From an uncultured Clostridia bacterium (GTDB lineage: Bacteria > Bacillota > Clostridia > Christensenellales > CAG-917): a stretch of DNA of 33,449 bases. Under the pieces are notes generated by a model. The model ran no database searches, was not told where the DNA came from, and saw only the letters and a list, made by a program, of their open reading frames with translations. This document shows, in pieces, positions 17,564-23,381 of the stretch (within the stretch, counting starts at the first letter, position 1; each line of letters opens with the position of its first letter). A program made the position numbers and the translations under genes. Where the stretch lies: NCBI GenBank assembly GCA_947629635.1, contig CANREO010000004.1, positions 1 to 33,449 of the forward strand. Reading direction: 5' to 3'.

Positions 17564-18430
17564 TTACAGCCGTATCAATTGATAGTCTCTTGTGCCTACG
17601 TTAAGCGCCGCTGCAGCTTCTATCGTATGCACGCCGTTGCGGCTCTCCACACGCTCGAGGAAGTGTTTTTGTCCCGGGTCGTCTTTGGCGGCGTATACAA
17701 GGTCGATGCAGGCCTGATCTATAGCTACCGGATCAAGCGACGCCAATATGCCGATATCTTTTATGCACGGGTCCTCCGCTTTTGCGCAGCAATCGCAGTC
17801 GACAGACATGTTTTTCATGACATTGATATATGCCGCGCGGCCCTCGAACAGCCGGACTACGGAATGCGCCGCGTCCGCCATCGATTCCAAAAACTTATTT
17901 TGGTTGGAAGTCCAGATGAGTTTAGGATGACCGGCGCCGTGAATGTATGCTTTGCCGTATGATGAAGCGATGCCTATGGACAACTGCTTCAATGCGCCGC
18001 CGTAGCCTCCTCTCGGATGACCTTTGAAGTGCGACAGCACCAAAAGCGAGGAGTAGTTTGTCAAATTTTTGCCCACATAATTTGCTTTTATCATGTGACC
18101 GTCGGGGATGTCGAGTTTGAGGTCAGGGCCTTCTGCGTCAAGCAAATCGACGTCGAAAAGCTTGCTCCAACCGTGAAGTTCCAGCGTCCTGAGATGCTTT
18201 TCCGTAGTGTTGCGCTCGCCGGGATATGCGGTGTTGCACTCCGTCACGGTGCCGTGGACCGCCTCGATCATAGGTTGCCAAAATTCGGGACGGAGAAAGT
18301 TTTGATTGCCTACCTCGCCGCTGTGCACTTTCACCGCGACCTTGTCGGGCAGAGTTACGCCGAGATGATTATACAATTCCAAAACTTTTTGAGGAGTGAT
18401 CTCTTCAGAAAAATATACCTTTGCAGTCAT
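17564..18430 (-). CDS. DUF362 domain protein
   Basis: 288-residue protein of the DUF362 family, often annotated as an Fe-S centre protein; no biochemical function is established. Features of the family visible here: VAVKVHSGEVGNQNFLRPE near residue 35, LLVLSHFKGHPRGGYGGALKQLSIG (about 130-153), and the Cys cluster VDCDCCAKAEDPCIKDIGILASLDPVAIDQA (about 210-240). No separate 4Fe-4S ferredoxin domain follows, unlike longer family members. AAAGGAG precedes the start, and a terminator follows the stop, so it is a single-gene unit with promoter 18459-18487. Confidence 0.85.
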   Translation of the reverse strand: MTAKVYFSEEITPQKVLELYNHLGVTLPDKVAVKVHSGEVGNQNFLRPEFWQPMIEAVHGTVTECNTAYPGERNTTEKHLRTLELHGWSKLFDVDLLDAEGPDLKLDIPDGHMIKANYVGKNLTNYSSLLVLSHFKGHPRGGYGGALKQLSIGIASSYGKAYIHGAGHPKLIWTSNQNKFLESMADAAHSVVRLFEGRAAYINVMKNMSVDCDCCAKAEDPCIKDIGILASLDPVAIDQACIDLVYAAKDDPGQKHFLERVESRNGVHTIEAAAALNVGTRDYQLIRL

Positions 18431-18458
18431 AACGTTGCTCCTTTAAGATGATAGCTAT

Positions 18459-18487
18459 ATAATACTACATTGGGTCGGAATTTTCAA
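18459..18487 (-). promoter_or_regulatory. Sigma-A promoter of the DUF362 gene
   Basis: On the minus strand TTGAAA (18482-18487), a 17-bp spacer and TATTAT (18459-18464), about 28 nt upstream of the start codon. Confidence 0.7.
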
Positions 18488-18582
18488 CTGCAAATAGCAA
18501 TTGTGCGCAAGATGAGTTGCGCGCATAGGATGCACGACCTGTTGTCCTGTTTGAAATTTGACGTGCGAAGCTCTATTATTTA

Positions 18583-18611
18583 TTGTATTTTCGCGCAGTT
18601 TATGGTACAAT
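18583..18611 (+). promoter_or_regulatory. Sigma-A promoter of mrnC, predicted leaderless start
   Basis: TTGTAT (18583-18588), a 17-bp spacer and TACAAT (18606-18611) with TGG before it (extended -10). The ATG at 18618 is 7 nt past the -10. An alternative pair TTGACG (18558-18563) and TATTGT (18581-18586), also with 17 bp between, would give a leader of about 25 nt. Confidence 0.65.
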
Positions 18612-18617
18612 CGGGCT

Positions 18618-19076
18618 ATGACGGACGACAACTACTTTTTCAGCCTTGCAACGCCCATAGACAGAGACGCGGCACAAAATATCTCGCCTACGTCGCTTGC
18701 GTTTGTCGGCGACGCAGTGCAAACTTTGTATGTTCGCGCGCGTCTTGCCGCAACATCCGTGCAGAAAACGACCGTGCTCCATCACGAAGCGGCCAAGGTC
18801 GTCAACGCCGTCGCGCAGTCGGAAGAGGCGAGGAATTTGTTTCCGCAATTCACCGACGAAGAGGCGGAGATTTATCGTAGGGCACGCAACGCAAAAATGC
18901 TCAATTCCGCAAAAAACGCCGACATCGGGCAATACAGACGCGCAAGTGGGCTCGAGGCGGTGCTCGGCTATTTGTATCTTGTCGGCGACTCGGACAGACT
19001 AAACAAAATGTTGTCGCTCTCATTCGAACTCGCAACCGGCGCGGAAGCGGTAAAAATCGAAAACGAGGAGAAATAA
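18618..19076 (+). CDS. mrnC: Mini-ribonuclease III
   Basis: 152-residue RNase III catalytic domain without a dsRNA-binding domain; in Firmicutes it matures 23S rRNA ends. SPTSLAFVGDAVQTLYVRARL near residue 24 holds the family's first acidic pair region, KVVNAVAQSE follows, RRARNAK is typical of MrnC, and ASGLEAVLGYLYLVGDSDRL supplies the second catalytic acidic cluster. An in-frame TTG at 18558 would add 20 residues that do not resemble the family and would place the start upstream of the best promoter; ATG 18618 is chosen. It lies 3 nt before rlmB, matching the conserved mrnC-rlmB gene order of Firmicutes. Confidence 0.92.
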   Translation: MTDDNYFFSLATPIDRDAAQNISPTSLAFVGDAVQTLYVRARLAATSVQKTTVLHHEAAKVVNAVAQSEEARNLFPQFTDEEAEIYRRARNAKMLNSAKNADIGQYRRASGLEAVLGYLYLVGDSDRLNKMLSLSFELATGAEAVKIENEEK

Positions 19077-19079
19077 TAT

Positions 19080-19802
19080 ATGTACATTTACGGAAGAAAC
19101 TCGGTCAAGGAGGCATACCGCGCAGGTCGCACTGTAGATAAGCTCTATTTGCAAAAGGGCGAGTCGGATCCGACGCTGTCTACAGTCTACAAGCTGGCAA
19201 AAGAGGAACGTACGGCTATCAGTTATGTGGACAAAAATTTGCTCGACAAACTCGCTTCCGGCGGCAATCATCAGGGCGTAGTGGCGGCAGTGACGGATTT
19301 TGATTATTGCCAAATAGATGACATCGTTGCGCTTGCGGAAAAGAGGGCGGAGCCGCTTTTCATGCTTATTTTGGACGGTATAACGGATCCGCACAACCTC
19401 GGCGCTATCATCAGAAGCGCGGAGTGCTTCGGCGTGCACGGTATCGTGATTCCCAAGCATAGGAGCGTAGCGGTCAACGACACCGTCATAAAGGTCGCGA
19501 GCGGCGCGGCAGAGCATATGGCAATTGCAAAAGTGACAAATATCAATGACGCCATACGCAAGCTAAAAGAGCAAAATATATGGGTTTATGCAACGGATTT
19601 TGACGGTAAACCCCCTAAAGATGAAAATTTGAAAAATAATATTGCTATCGTGATAGGCAGCGAAGGGGAGGGGATACATCGCCTTACCAAGCAACTTTGC
19701 GACGGAACTCTTACCATTCCGCAGTATGGCAAGATCAACAGCCTCAACGCCTCGGTCGCGGCCGGCGTAGTGATGTACGAGGCGATGCGCCAAAGGAGAT
19801 AA
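19080..19802 (+). CDS. rlmB: 23S rRNA 2'-O-ribose methyltransferase, TrmH/SpoU family
   Basis: 240-residue SPOUT-class methyltransferase that uses S-adenosylmethionine; by family it methylates the ribose of a 23S rRNA guanosine (G2251 in E. coli). An N-terminal L30e-like substrate domain (about 1-75, beginning YIYGRNSVKEAY) leads to the knotted domain. The three motifs are LDGITDPHNLGAIIRSAE, IVIGSEGEGIHRL and SLNASVAAGVVMYEA. AGGAG precedes the start, 3 nt after mrnC, and sigH begins 1 nt after its stop, so the three genes form a tight operon. Confidence 0.93.
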   Translation: MYIYGRNSVKEAYRAGRTVDKLYLQKGESDPTLSTVYKLAKEERTAISYVDKNLLDKLASGGNHQGVVAAVTDFDYCQIDDIVALAEKRAEPLFMLILDGITDPHNLGAIIRSAECFGVHGIVIPKHRSVAVNDTVIKVASGAAEHMAIAKVTNINDAIRKLKEQNIWVYATDFDGKPPKDENLKNNIAIVIGSEGEGIHRLTKQLCDGTLTIPQYGKINSLNASVAAGVVMYEAMRQRR

Positions 19803-19803
19803 T

Positions 19804-20361
19804 ATGCAGGATGAAGTCCAACTCATATTAAAGGCTCAGGCGGGCGACGCACAAGCGATGAACGACGTGCTTATAAGTTTTGCGCCGCTTGTCAAGTCAA
19901 TATCTCGCGCCTTCCATATTATAGGCGCGGACAGGGAGGATCTGTCGCAGATAGGCATGATCGGGCTTATGAACGCAGTGCGCACCTATAGGACGGACGG
20001 CGCGGCAAAATTTAAAACTTACGCCACAAAATGCGTGCGCAACATCATGTTGGACGCCGTGCGCAAGCAAAAATCGGCGGTGCAGACGGTCAATTTGGAC
20101 GAATCGGCAGAGGATGTGTCATCCGAGCCCGAAAAACTTTATCTCGACAGCGAGGCGCAAAGCATACTGAACGACACCATCGCCGCCGCTCTCAACGACA
20201 CGGAAAAAGAGGTGTTGGCGCTCTATCTTGACGCGATGTCCTATGCCGAGATATCCAAAAAGCTAGGAATGACAAAGAAAAAGGTGGACAACACCATCTA
20301 CAGCCTGCGCAAAAAAATCAAAAAAATATTGGAAATCGGCCGTCAAGCGCGAGAAATTTGA
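19804..20361 (+). CDS. sigH: RNA polymerase sigma factor, sigma-H type
   Basis: 185-residue sigma factor. Region 2 is clear: GADREDLSQIGMIGLMNAVRTY (core binding, about residues 41-62), then FKTYATKCVRNIMLDAVRK (-10 recognition). Region 4 is LNDTEKEVLALYLDAMSYAEISKKLGMTKKKVDNTIYSLRKKIKK. Order and sequence resemble SigH, the factor that starts sporulation in Bacillus and also drives competence genes, and the place behind mrnC-rlmB is the usual SigH place. It is shorter than B. subtilis SigH (about 218) and the yacP gene usually found between rlmB and sigH is absent. An AGGAG site is built into the end of rlmB. Confidence 0.9.
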   Translation: MQDEVQLILKAQAGDAQAMNDVLISFAPLVKSISRAFHIIGADREDLSQIGMIGLMNAVRTYRTDGAAKFKTYATKCVRNIMLDAVRKQKSAVQTVNLDESAEDVSSEPEKLYLDSEAQSILNDTIAAALNDTEKEVLALYLDAMSYAEISKKLGMTKKKVDNTIYSLRKKIKKILEIGRQAREI

Positions 20362-20370
20362 AAAAATTGC

Positions 20371-20399
20371 TTTACAAAATTTTTTATATAATATATTAT
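20371..20399 (+). promoter_or_regulatory. Sigma-A promoter of the rpsF-ssb-rpsR operon
   Basis: TTTACA (20371-20376), a 17-bp spacer and TATTAT (20394-20399) in a very AT-rich stretch. A consensus TATAAT also lies at 20387-20392. Confidence 0.6.
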
Positions 20400-20404
20400 A
20401 TTTA

Positions 20405-20460
20405 AGCATCTCAAGATGCAAATTCCTTTCCCGAAAGGGACATTTTGACCGGAAGGAGGT
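20405..20460 (+). promoter_or_regulatory. Candidate S6:S18 ribosomal-protein leader RNA
   Basis: A small hairpin GCATCT/AGATGC (20406-20419) is followed by a second structure. Its outer stem pairs TCCTT (20424-20428) with AAGGA (20453-20457). Inside it is a GNRA hairpin TCCC-GAAA-GGGA (20429-20440) and an unpaired stretch ending in CCG (20449-20451). An exposed CCG beside such a stem is the recognised mark of the S6:S18-binding leader of rpsF operons. The outer stem takes up half of the ribosome site AAGGAGGT (20453-20460), giving a direct route to feedback control. Confidence 0.6.
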
Positions 20461-20466
20461 AGTGCT

Positions 20467-20748
20467 ATGGATAAGTATGAGATACTCTACATTATTCGCG
20501 GCGCAGTCGAAGATGACCAAAAACTGAAGACTGTAGACAAATTTGCGGCTTTGGCAGAATCCTTGGGCGCAACAGTCGAGTCGGTCGACAAGTGGGGCAT
20601 GAGAAAGTTTGCCTACGAGATCGACAAACAGTTTGAGGGCTACTATGTGCTTATGAATATCGTTTGCACAAGCGAGGCCCAAGAGGAAATCAACAGGCAA
20701 ATGCGCAATGACGAGTGCATTCTCAGACAAATGATCATTAAGAAGTAA
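20467..20748 (+). CDS. rpsF: 30S ribosomal protein S6
   Basis: 93-residue S6 protein of the small-subunit platform, partner of S18. It begins MDKYEILYIIRGAVEDD and contains the conserved WGMRKFAYEIDKQFEGYYVLMNI strand-helix-strand segment and a typical short C-terminus. A full AAGGAGGT ribosome site precedes it. It is the first gene of rpsF-ssb-rpsR, the standard Firmicute operon. Confidence 0.97.
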   Translation: MDKYEILYIIRGAVEDDQKLKTVDKFAALAESLGATVESVDKWGMRKFAYEIDKQFEGYYVLMNIVCTSEAQEEINRQMRNDECILRQMIIKK

Positions 20749-20766
20749 GATAATAGGAGAAAATTT

Positions 20767-21147
20767 ATGAACAAAGTTTTTTTGATTGGCAATCTGACAA
20801 AAGACCCTGAGCTCGCATCCACTTCGGGCGGCATCAAGTTTTGCAGATTTACGCTTGCAGTGTCCAGAAGCTACGCTAAAGACGGCAAGAGAGAGACGGA
20901 TTTTCTTCCCATTGTCGTTTGGCGAGCGCAAGCCGACAATTGTGCGCGCTATTTGAAGAAGGGAAGCCGCGCGGCAATCTGCGGCAGCATACAGACAAGA
21001 AGTTATGACGCTCAGGACGGCACACGCCGTTACGTTACGGAAATCGCCGCCGATGAGGTGCAGTTCCTCACAACAAAGAATGAGGATGAGAGAGAGGATG
21101 TCGATTTTGACGACCTCAAGCCCATCGACGAGGACCTTCCATTTTGA
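20767..21147 (+). CDS. ssb: Single-stranded DNA-binding protein
   Basis: 126-residue SSB. The OB-fold covers about residues 1-100 (NKVFLIGNLTKDPELASTSGG, FTLAVSRSYAKDGKRETDF, KKGSRAAICGSIQTRSY). The linker is very short and acidic (about 101-120), and the C-terminal tip ends DEDLPF, matching the partner-binding DDDLPF tip. AGGAG precedes the start, 18 nt after rpsF. It sits between the two S6/S18 genes as in most Firmicutes. The brief linker makes it shorter than the usual 160-175 residues. Confidence 0.96.
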   Translation: MNKVFLIGNLTKDPELASTSGGIKFCRFTLAVSRSYAKDGKRETDFLPIVVWRAQADNCARYLKKGSRAAICGSIQTRSYDAQDGTRRYVTEIAADEVQFLTTKNEDEREDVDFDDLKPIDEDLPF

Positions 21148-21165
21148 TTAAGGAGATAAATTATT

Positions 21166-21417
21166 ATGGCAGATGATGTGGTAAAAGCCCCACGCGCTCC
21201 CAAAAGAGCGCCCAAAAAGAAGGTTTGCGCCTTCTGCGTAGAACATATTGACGACATCGATTATAAAGACGTCGCAAGACTTAGGAAGTATATCACCGAA
21301 AAGGGCAAGATCCTTCCGCGCCGTATGAGCGGCGTATGCGCCAAGCATCAACGTCCGCTTGCAGTGGCCATAAAGAGAGCGCGCCAAATGGCTTTGCTCC
21401 CCTATAAGGCGGACTGA
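21166..21417 (+). CDS. rpsR: 30S ribosomal protein S18 (zinc-ligand form)
   Basis: 83-residue S18. The conserved core [23 protein letters not shown] and [22 protein letters not shown] is complete. It keeps a CAFC pair (residues about 25-28) and a later C-x-K-H, the cysteine-rich C+ form that can bind zinc. The N-terminus is Ala/Pro/Lys-rich. A GGAG site precedes it, 18 nt after ssb. It is the last gene of the operon, followed by a strong terminator. Confidence 0.97.
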   Translation: MADDVVKAPRAPKRAPKKKVCAFCVEHIDDIDYKDVARLRKYITEKGKILPRRMSGVCAKHQRPLAVAIKRARQMALLPYKAD

Positions 21418-21494
21418 ATTATTCTTTGACCGCTCCCACTTGTGAGAAATATTCCTGTATTTCGGAGCGGTGCGAAAACATCAAACAACAAATT

Positions 21495-21525
21495 AAAAGA
21501 CTTCGCGGCAGACGAAGTCTTTTTT
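21495..21525 (+). terminator. Bidirectional intrinsic terminator after rpsR
   Basis: Stem AGACTTCG (21498-21505) and CGAAGTCT (21513-21520) with a 7-nt loop, preceded by AAA and followed by TTTTTT. It works on the plus strand for rpsF-ssb-rpsR and also has a T-rich tail on the minus strand. Confidence 0.88.
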
Positions 21526-21531
21526 ATGAGC

Positions 21532-21555
21532 AAAGCCTCGATTTTGCGAGGCTTT
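21532..21555 (-). terminator. Second hairpin, probable terminator of the 138-residue gene
   Basis: Nine-base-pair stem AAAGCCTCG (21532-21540) and CGAGGCTTT (21547-21555) with a 6-nt loop, 4 nt after the stop codon of the minus-strand gene. The T tail is short, so it may act together with the hairpin at 21498-21520. Confidence 0.6.
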
Positions 21556-21559
21556 CCGA

Positions 21560-21976
21560 TTAAAGATAATTTCTCAAATTTTTGATGCACTTGTCATATG
21601 TCTTCATAAGGTCGTGCGCAAGTTGAGGGACTTCTACGCCATCGCGATTCAGCTCGTTGATGCATTTTTGCACGCTTGTGATGCCCATGTTGTAGCCGTC
21701 TATCAGCATACTTGCCAGATGTGAGTTGCTGTTGTCGAAGCTTGCGTTCATTTTTACTCCGGCTTTTAGCATCATTCGTTGGATGGGATGAGTTTTTGCG
21801 TCCTCGAGTTCTTTTTCGCCGAGTTCTGCTTCCGCTTTTTGATAGAACTCCTCAAGCACTTCCTTCTGCGAGAGTACGAGATTTTTGAGCTTGTCGCACT
21901 CTACATAGTTGATGATATTGTCGATCGACTGTGCGCCCATTGCAGTGTTGCGCACTATTTCTCTATAAATTTTCAT
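21560..21976 (-). CDS. Unknown 138-residue helical protein with a forespore-type promoter
   Basis: No family recognised with confidence. The sequence is predicted mostly alpha-helical with regular heptad-like spacing (MKIYREIVRNTAMGAQSIDN, then a Lys/Glu-rich helix at 27-60, PIQRMMLKAGVKMNASFDNS, and two later helices), which could form a four-helix, ferritin-like bundle. No signal peptide, membrane segment or Cys pair is seen; its two Cys are isolated. AGGAGG precedes the ATG. The promoter upstream matches the sigma-G consensus, and it lies just behind spoIIR, so I infer a spore-core protein. The four-helix idea is a guess from sequence pattern. Confidence 0.8.
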   Translation of the reverse strand: MKIYREIVRNTAMGAQSIDNIINYVECDKLKNLVLSQKEVLEEFYQKAEAELGEKELEDAKTHPIQRMMLKAGVKMNASFDNSNSHLASMLIDGYNMGITSVQKCINELNRDGVEVPQLAHDLMKTYDKCIKNLRNYL

Positions 21977-21992
21977 AAATGCCTCCTGAAAG

Positions 21993-22022
21993 TAGAATGC
22001 GCGTAAAACATATGTTTATTCA
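21993..22022 (-). promoter_or_regulatory. Sigma-G-like forespore promoter of the 138-residue gene
   Basis: On the minus strand TGAATA (22017-22022), a 17-bp spacer and CATTCTA (21993-21999), matching the Bacillus sigma-G pattern (-35 TGAATA-like, -10 CATNHTA). No good sigma-A pair was found in the same gap. Confidence 0.6.
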
Positions 22023-22024
22023 TA

Positions 22025-22576
22025 TCAATTGAACAGTTTATCCAGCATTTCTTTCACCCAGGACTTGTATATGAGCTTTTCTCCGTTTTCGGAAGAGGGC
22101 GTGAAGCACAGCGGCGGAAATGCAACGCACCACCAGTTTTGCCCCTTGCCGCTGCCGAGGTTTATGATGACGGCGTCATAGCGCCCTTCGGGGAATGTAT
22201 ATTCGTCGTATCTTTTTTCGGGGAAATATTCGTTGCTGTACACTATGTCGGAAGTATAATCGAATCCGTTTGCCTTAAGCGTGTCGTCAGCGATCGCGCA
22301 TAGCCGAGATTTTACGTTTATAAGCCTGTTCGCAGCCTCCCTCTTTGACGAACATCCCTCGAGCGCGTATTGAAGATACTCTGTGACGGCGTCACGTACT
22401 TTAAGTTTGACGGATTGGTCGTCGGCGCTGTCAGAGTTTGCGCGTATGTGTATTCGGATGCAATTGTCGGCAAGTTCGCTTCCGCCACGATCGCAACCGC
22501 ACAAGGATGATGCGAGAAATATGCACAAGGCGGCGATGATAAATACGGAGATTTTTTTAATATGTAAATTTTTCAT
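22025..22576 (-). CDS. spoIIR: Stage II sporulation protein R
   Basis: SpoIIR is the forespore signal that leaves the forespore and triggers SpoIIGA to process pro-sigma-E in the mother cell. From ATG 22576 it has 183 residues: a signal or lipoprotein leader (hydrophobic 10-28, with LCGC giving a possible lipid-modified Cys), then the family domain CIRIHIRANSDSADDQSVKLKVRDAVTEYL, VYSNEYFPEKRYDEYTFPEGRYDA and GSGKGQNWWCVAFPPLCF. The open frame extends 82 codons further upstream but across the sleB start and promoter, so that part is rejected. There is no ribosome site; the ATG lies 6 nt after a sigma-F-like -10. Confidence 0.92.
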   Translation of the reverse strand: MKNLHIKKISVFIIAALCIFLASSLCGCDRGGSELADNCIRIHIRANSDSADDQSVKLKVRDAVTEYLQYALEGCSSKREAANRLINVKSRLCAIADDTLKANGFDYTSDIVYSNEYFPEKRYDEYTFPEGRYDAVIINLGSGKGQNWWCVAFPPLCFTPSSENGEKLIYKSWVKEMLDKLFN

Positions 22577-22581
22577 GATTT

Positions 22582-22610
22582 TATTTTTGCCAAATTCAAG
22601 CAGGTTAAAC
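22582..22610 (-). promoter_or_regulatory. Sigma-F-like promoter of spoIIR
   Basis: On the minus strand GTTTA (22606-22610), a 14-bp spacer and GGCAAAAATA (22582-22591), which fits the sigma-F -10 pattern GGNRANAHTR at every position; the spacer is one base short of the usual 15. In B. subtilis spoIIR is a sigma-F gene. Confidence 0.6.
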
Positions 22611-22640
22611 TGCATAAAAGCAAAATATACATGCAAACTA
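22611..22640 (+). promoter_or_regulatory. Sigma-G-like promoter of sleB-ypeB
   Basis: TGCATA (22611-22616), a 17-bp spacer and CAAACTA (22634-22640), one mismatch from the CATACTA form. It abuts the spoIIR promoter back to back. In B. subtilis sleB-ypeB is sigma-G dependent. Confidence 0.6.
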
Positions 22641-22655
22641 GCCGTGAGGTGAAAA

Positions 22656-23366
22656 ATGCGATCGAGTTTAATTAAGGATTCAACAATCGTGAAGATACTT
22701 CCGGCGTTTTTGGCGATCGTGCTTGCGGCCGTAATTTTTGTATACTGCATTCCTTCCGACTGCAGTGTGGCCGAGGCAGCCACGTTGAAGCAAGGTTCGA
22801 CCGGCGCCGTCGTCAAAACCATGCAGACAAAACTTATAAATTGGGGGTATCTGAGCGGAAAGGCCGATGGAATTTTCGGATCTAAAACAAAAGCCGCGGT
22901 GATTTATTTTCAAAAGCGTAACGGACTTGTCGCGGATGGAATAGTCGGCACAAAGACGGCTCAGGCTATGGGGCTTAAATTGTCCGGCACTACGACGACA
23001 AACGGCGGCGGCACGTCGTCTACGGAATTGAATTTGCTTGCGCGCGTCGTTTACGGCGAAGCAAGAGGAGAGCCCTACACGGGGCAAGTGGCCGTAGCGG
23101 CGGTTGTGCTTAACAGAGTAAAGAGTTCGAGTTTTCCCAACACCGTATCGGGAGTGATTTATCAGGCCGGCGCATTTGACTGCGTGGCGGATGGGCAGAT
23201 AAATATGACTCCCAATCAAAACGCGATCAACGCTGCTCGCGATGCTCTGAACGGATGGGACCCGACTTATGGCTGCCTGTTTTATTACAATCCCCGTACG
23301 GCTACAAGCAAGTGGATGCTGTCTCGAACCGTCAAATTGAAGATAGGCAATCATGCATTTTGTTGA
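22656..23366 (+). CDS. sleB: Spore cortex-lytic enzyme SleB
   Basis: 236-residue germination enzyme, a lytic transglycosylase for spore cortex with muramic-delta-lactam. A signal anchor (about 13-32) with a possible cleavage after AEA (about 41) leads to a peptidoglycan-binding domain (about 45-103: QGSTGAVVKTMQTKLINWGY, DGIFGSKTKAAVIYFQ, GLVADGIVGTKTAQAMG). The hydrolase_2 domain (about 125-236) follows, with the catalytic Glu135 in VVYGEARGE, AAVVLNRVKSS and GCLFYYNPRTATS. GAGGTG precedes the ATG. ypeB follows by 15 nt, the usual sleB-ypeB pair. Confidence 0.95.
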   Translation: MRSSLIKDSTIVKILPAFLAIVLAAVIFVYCIPSDCSVAEAATLKQGSTGAVVKTMQTKLINWGYLSGKADGIFGSKTKAAVIYFQKRNGLVADGIVGTKTAQAMGLKLSGTTTTNGGGTSSTELNLLARVVYGEARGEPYTGQVAVAAVVLNRVKSSSFPNTVSGVIYQAGAFDCVADGQINMTPNQNAINAARDALNGWDPTYGCLFYYNPRTATSKWMLSRTVKLKIGNHAFC

Positions 23367-23381
23367 TAAAGAGGTGAATAT

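Noticed and set aside
22577-22822. Upstream extension of spoIIR
   Set aside because: It runs through the sleB start and the sigma-F/sigma-G-like promoters; the signal peptide starts at ATG 22576.
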